Part shown: positions 60,001 to 64,000 of the stretch, piece after piece
How positions within the stretch are numbered: position 1 is the stretch's first letter
Layout of the letters: each line of letters begins with the position of its first letter
Translations under genes and position numbers: made by a program
DNA from: Macquaria australasica
Lineage: Eukaryota > Chordata > Actinopteri > Centrarchiformes > Percichthyidae
Assembly: GCA_005408345.1 (NCBI GenBank)
Contig: SEMN01000007.1
Location: forward strand, 1,951,001 to 2,015,000
DNA length: 64,000 bases
Reading direction: 5' to 3'
The notes under the pieces: model-generated
The model's input: only the letters and a program-made list of their open reading frames with translations
Database searches by the model: none
Told to the model about the DNA's origin: nothing

Positions 60001-61976
60001 TTTAGTGTAGCCTCTCCAGATAGAAACCATTTCTTAACAAAATTTTCCCATATATACATATATATAATGTACATTATAAATACTTCACCACATAAGGGAA
60101 AGTGTATCTTAATCTCAGTGCTATATACAGAGACCACATGTTCTCTTGGTAAACTACATTATATTCCTCTTTCTCGGACTGCTCACTGACTGCGTAATGA
60201 TCCATGTTATTTAGTGTGTGAGGCAGCATGTAATATGTTTTCTTACTATAATCATATCAGAATCATTAGGATATAATCCGGTTAAGGTCAGACTATTTCA
60301 TTTCTTGTTGTTAAGTTATAATCATTTTATTTTGTTATAATGAGGTTAATGTCTGGGTTGTGATCGCTTCATCTGTCACTGTGTCTCACTGTTTGCTTCT
60401 GCCTCATAACACAAACACACACATATGACTGAATGTTTGATTCATCTCACAGTCAGATACCTGAATAGCAACTGTTGTTCAAAAATAACACTCACACCTT
60501 GACTTCCACTCCTGTGTGTTCACAGCAATTGAAGTGTTTAATATCTGATGTTGCTTTCTATATATGGCTGTTTTTCAAAAGAAAATTAATTAGCAACTTT
60601 TATTTGGGGGGTTTCAGCTGATTAAAAAAAACCCTGATAAATTCACAAATTTTAAATGTCTGGCTCTAAAATGTGATTAATTTGAATGAAATCATTCCTC
60701 AAGACCTTTCTCTGTTTGAGCTATCGTTCTCTTTCTTCACTCTCCTCGTCTCTCTTGACTCTCTCCTCACATCTTATTTTCCTGACACCCTGAAAACCTT
60801 GAATGTGCAGTTCACACCTTTATATATTTCATAATTCACGGCTAACCTGGTAGAAAGGATCTAACATCAGCTGTACAATGGGGACTCAGTTTTCACATTG
60901 TCATCAGATTCTGACACAGTGTCATTTTTTTTCCTTTCTTGTCATGAAAATAGAGAAACGCACATGAAAATCTAAATTAAAAACAGCAACATGGTATCCA
61001 CAACACACATGCAAAACAAATCCATGCAGAAAGAAGTGGGCCATGTATTCCACAAGGAGCGGGCTAACGGTGAAAAAGGCTTCAAAGTGATAAATAAAAA
61101 ACAAGGCAGTTTCGCACATGAACGTTTGCTTGTTACATCATGAAAGAGATTTGTCTCCTATCAGGAATTAGTAGGTTAACGTTTGACCCAGATACAGCAG
61201 GGATCTGTGGATGTTCATTACATCAAAGAGTTTAAATTAAGATTTCTCATTTAAATAGAAAAGGATCTTTAAATTAACACACTTTTTTCACCTAATGGGC
61301 TCACAGCGTCAAGCACGGCTGAGTGACTTGAAGCTTTTTTTGTCGTCATGACACAACAAGTTTTTTTCCTGTTTTCCCTGTTATTCAGATTCTCACGGAT
61401 CTTTAAATTCACGTTGCCCTTGAAACCTACTGAGCCACAATGTCCAACATTGTTATTTCTATCACTTAACATTGTGCAAAGGCAAAAAGAGGAACATTAT
61501 AGAGGCATGTAAGCTTTTCTTTAGGGGGACGACAGCACTCCAAGTACATATACTCCAGCTTCACATATTTAATGACTGGCTTTGTTCAGATTTCCATCAT
61601 AAACCAGCTACAACTACAGGATCGCATGCAGATCTGTCTAGATCCTAGTCATAAAGTTCAAATTAGGATGATTCTGACTGCTCCGAAGCTCAGGTGGCAG
61701 GAGGCAAGAGATTCACACCCTAAATCCGCTGCACACAAGATAACATGTGGCGACTGTCCTCAGTGACCTACCCGATTTTGCACAGACGAGCGCACACTCT
61801 CCAAGATCTTGAAAATCAGCCAACTCAGGGTTATAATCACAATCTGAATCATGCAGTGTGTTTCAGACTTAAGTGACATAAGGAAAATGTGGGTGCTGAG
61901 AGCGTTTGTCACACATGGCCAAGAGTGAAAGGAATCTATTGGAATGTAGCCGCTAAATCACATGCTTAGTTTGATC
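60001..61976. other. Gene-free interval
   Basis: AT-rich unique sequence with no recognisable exon, RNA gene or transposon terminus. Confidence 0.5.
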
Positions 61977-62482
61977 TTTAAAAGAGTACTCCACTGATTG
62001 CGCTCGTATAACATTGTCGGACTCCCAAATGGGCAGTTTTACAAGATCAGTGCAGCAGAACAAGAGATACTGTCTTTTTTATTCCACGCATTCTTCTTCC
62101 TTGTCAAAACCTGGCACCTACATTACCCACAATGCATCTCAACAGGCGAGAGTTTGGTTGGAGATTCAGGTGTGTTATGCTAGCAGCGGCTAATGTAGCC
62201 TCGGGCTGCTAGCCTCAAGCAGAGATGAGGAGTAGGCTATAGAGGTCTGGTGAGCTCACTTCTTTCTATCTGAACACCAACCAGATTTTTTTCATTTTCA
62301 AACTTGTAGTCTTCAGGCCCAACCGACCCAAGTGTCAACACTTGAGGTAATTTAGCAGACTTCTCGCAGCTCCCTCTTGAGCCACAAAAGGCTTTCTACA
62401 GCTGTTCTCAGATATGCAGTAGTACTCTCCAAGACCTGTAAACAGACTCTGATGTGTAAAAATCATTGGATATCCCCTTTAA
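61977..62482. mobile_element. Short nonautonomous DNA-transposon-like element with terminal inverted repeats
   Basis: The element is about 506 bases long. The left end TTTAAAAGAGTACTCCACTGATT pairs with the inverse of the right end AATCATTGGATATCCCCTTTAA; about 18 of 22 terminal positions match. TTAA stands at both edges (61978-61981 and 62479-62482), which fits a TTAA-targeting (piggyBac-type) insertion but could also be part of the inverted repeat. No transposase frame is seen. Confidence 0.55.
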
Positions 62483-64000
62483 CCACTGCACCCAACTCCC
62501 TGCAAAGACTGCACTTGCTACACACTCCTCTCTTTAAGCATGTCAATCCTTTTCCCCTCCAAGTCATTGCAGTAATAACCAATGTAAGTTCAAATAATGA
62601 CTTTCCCCCCTTATAACTGTATTCTATCTGGTTAATTTTACATGGATTCGTTTGAATGCATAATGGATTGTTTTGTATTGCATTTATATTAGATTCTTGT
62701 GTTTAGTAAGGCCAGAGGAAGTACCTAAAAGCCAAGATTGTGGGTGCATTAAGTGATGTAAGTAAGGATAATGGTGATTTATTTAATTAATTCAATCCTT
62801 TGTTTACTGCTAGTGTTCTGATTTGTAATGTTTTCTTTGCAATATTTCCTTTCATGTATAGAAAAAAATCATCCATCCATCCTTGATGGCCACTCATAGT
62901 GCTGGAACTTGTTCTATGAGCCACCATTACTGTAGTTAGTCTCAGTATGTGTAAGTAAGCACGTTATGAATTACAACCATTACTTATTCACTAGTATAAC
63001 CTTTCCACAGTTATTACCTTTACATTTACCACTATATTGCACATATACGTATATACTTTCTTTTTTACTGTTAAGATGTTGTTTTCCTTTTGAGACCAAT
63101 AACATATTTATATTGACAAGGTCAGCAGCTGACTAATGCATTTGCTTCAACTTAATGTGACCCAGATGAATTCTGTTTAATAAAATCTGTTGGCACCATG
63201 CAGGGAAGATCTCTGAGCCCTGGGTTTAGATGTGTCCATACTTCATTTACTTTCCTGCACTTCCTTTTGAAGTAGGGGATAAGATGATAGAGAGATGACA
63301 TTTGCACTAGCAAGGTCATTTCCCAGTATAATGTTCTGATTATGGAGGGTTAATGCATATATCAAAGAAGTATAAAGCATTTGGATTGTGCTGCAGCATG
63401 AGAACAAGTTACTCAAAGGATGTTATAGTTTGTTTTATATAGTAATTTAATGATGGTGATAATGGTGAAACATGCACATCATACATTGAGATAATGTCAG
63501 AGAGTCACCAGTTTATGTGCAGTTACAGCATTGATTTCACAAAACACCACACATCTAAGACAGTGAGCATCCCCAGTACTTTCTCTATTATTGCTGAGAA
63601 GGATCAGTGCTGAATTGTGGCCAAACAGCACCACATGGGAACCTGTCAGACTCCAGATAAACCACAGACCAAGCAGAACCTAACCAAAGCCTCCTAAAGC
63701 AAAAACTAAACTCTCCGGCCACCCTGCGCTGAGAGACAGCTGACGTTAGCTGTCTCACTAGACTGCCTGCTGTGAGATGGCTCCTTTTCCACTGGAAAAA
63801 AATTAGAAACAAAGTTGGCATAGATGACGAGTGATAACGAGCAAACGGGGGGTGGGGGTGGAGAGTGATGGATTTTAAAATGGGAGAGGAGAAGGCGAGA
63901 GGATACATAGACAAGAAGCTCAGAGAGAATAGGGTTATGCTAATTTGAGTGGATGGGGAGATTAAATAGAGTCATATCAGGTCGTGTGCCTTCCAGAGAC
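62483..64000. other. Gene-free right end
   Basis: AT-rich unique sequence. A less AT-rich stretch at 63590-63800 gives a 108-codon minus-strand frame (63588-63914) that lacks recognisable similarity and is not called a gene. Confidence 0.5.

Noticed and set aside
63588..63914. 108-codon minus-strand frame near the right end
   Set aside because: There is no recognisable similarity, no splice signals in register and no codon pattern to support it.
50800..64000. fbxl20, the mammalian neighbour downstream of MED1
   Set aside because: No F-box or leucine-rich-repeat exon was recognised in this stretch.

Overview
The window is vertebrate genomic DNA, most likely from a teleost fish. It has split genes with GT..AG introns, many long (CA)n/(TG)n microsatellites, AT-rich intergenic DNA, and several interspersed repeats of kinds common in fish. 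There is no sign of bacterial operons, phage or CRISPR arrays.

Three protein genes can be supported. (1) ppp1r1b (DARPP-32), minus strand, left end: exon 1 at 8131-8259 and exon 2 at 669-752, separated by a 7.4 kb intron; the remaining exons lie beyond base 1. (2) neurod2, plus strand: a one-exon CDS at 15440-16519, behind a 5' UTR splice acceptor at 15425-15426 and a probable noncoding first exon ending at 13341. (3) med1 (Mediator subunit 1), plus strand: 16 coding exons from 38921 to 50038. They splice in frame to 1818 codons plus stop, and the poly(A) signals are at 50747 and 50766.

The layout is: 1-8259 ppp1r1b 5' part; 8260-13000 shared upstream region of the divergent ppp1r1b/neurod2 pair; 13000-16800 neurod2; 16800-38800 a 22 kb interval with no recognisable coding sequence but several regulatory-looking blocks; 38800-50800 med1; 50800-64000 apparently gene-free DNA with repeat fragments. 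Order and orientation match the human 17q12 block PPP1R1B-NEUROD2-CDK12-MED1, except that no cdk12 is recognisable between neurod2 and med1.

The genes share no operon-like function. DARPP-32 is a PKA-controlled inhibitor of protein phosphatase 1 in dopaminoceptive neurons, NeuroD2 is a neuronal bHLH activator, and Med1 is a general coactivator subunit. Their linkage is ancestral, and the gene-poor flanks of neurod2 are plausible sites for its brain enhancers. I saw no clear undescribed system. The most useful leads are the unusual NeuroD2 helix 2, the missing cdk12, the enlarged Med1 disordered tail, the overlapping upstream frame and pentanucleotide array at the med1 start, and the candidate regulatory blocks.
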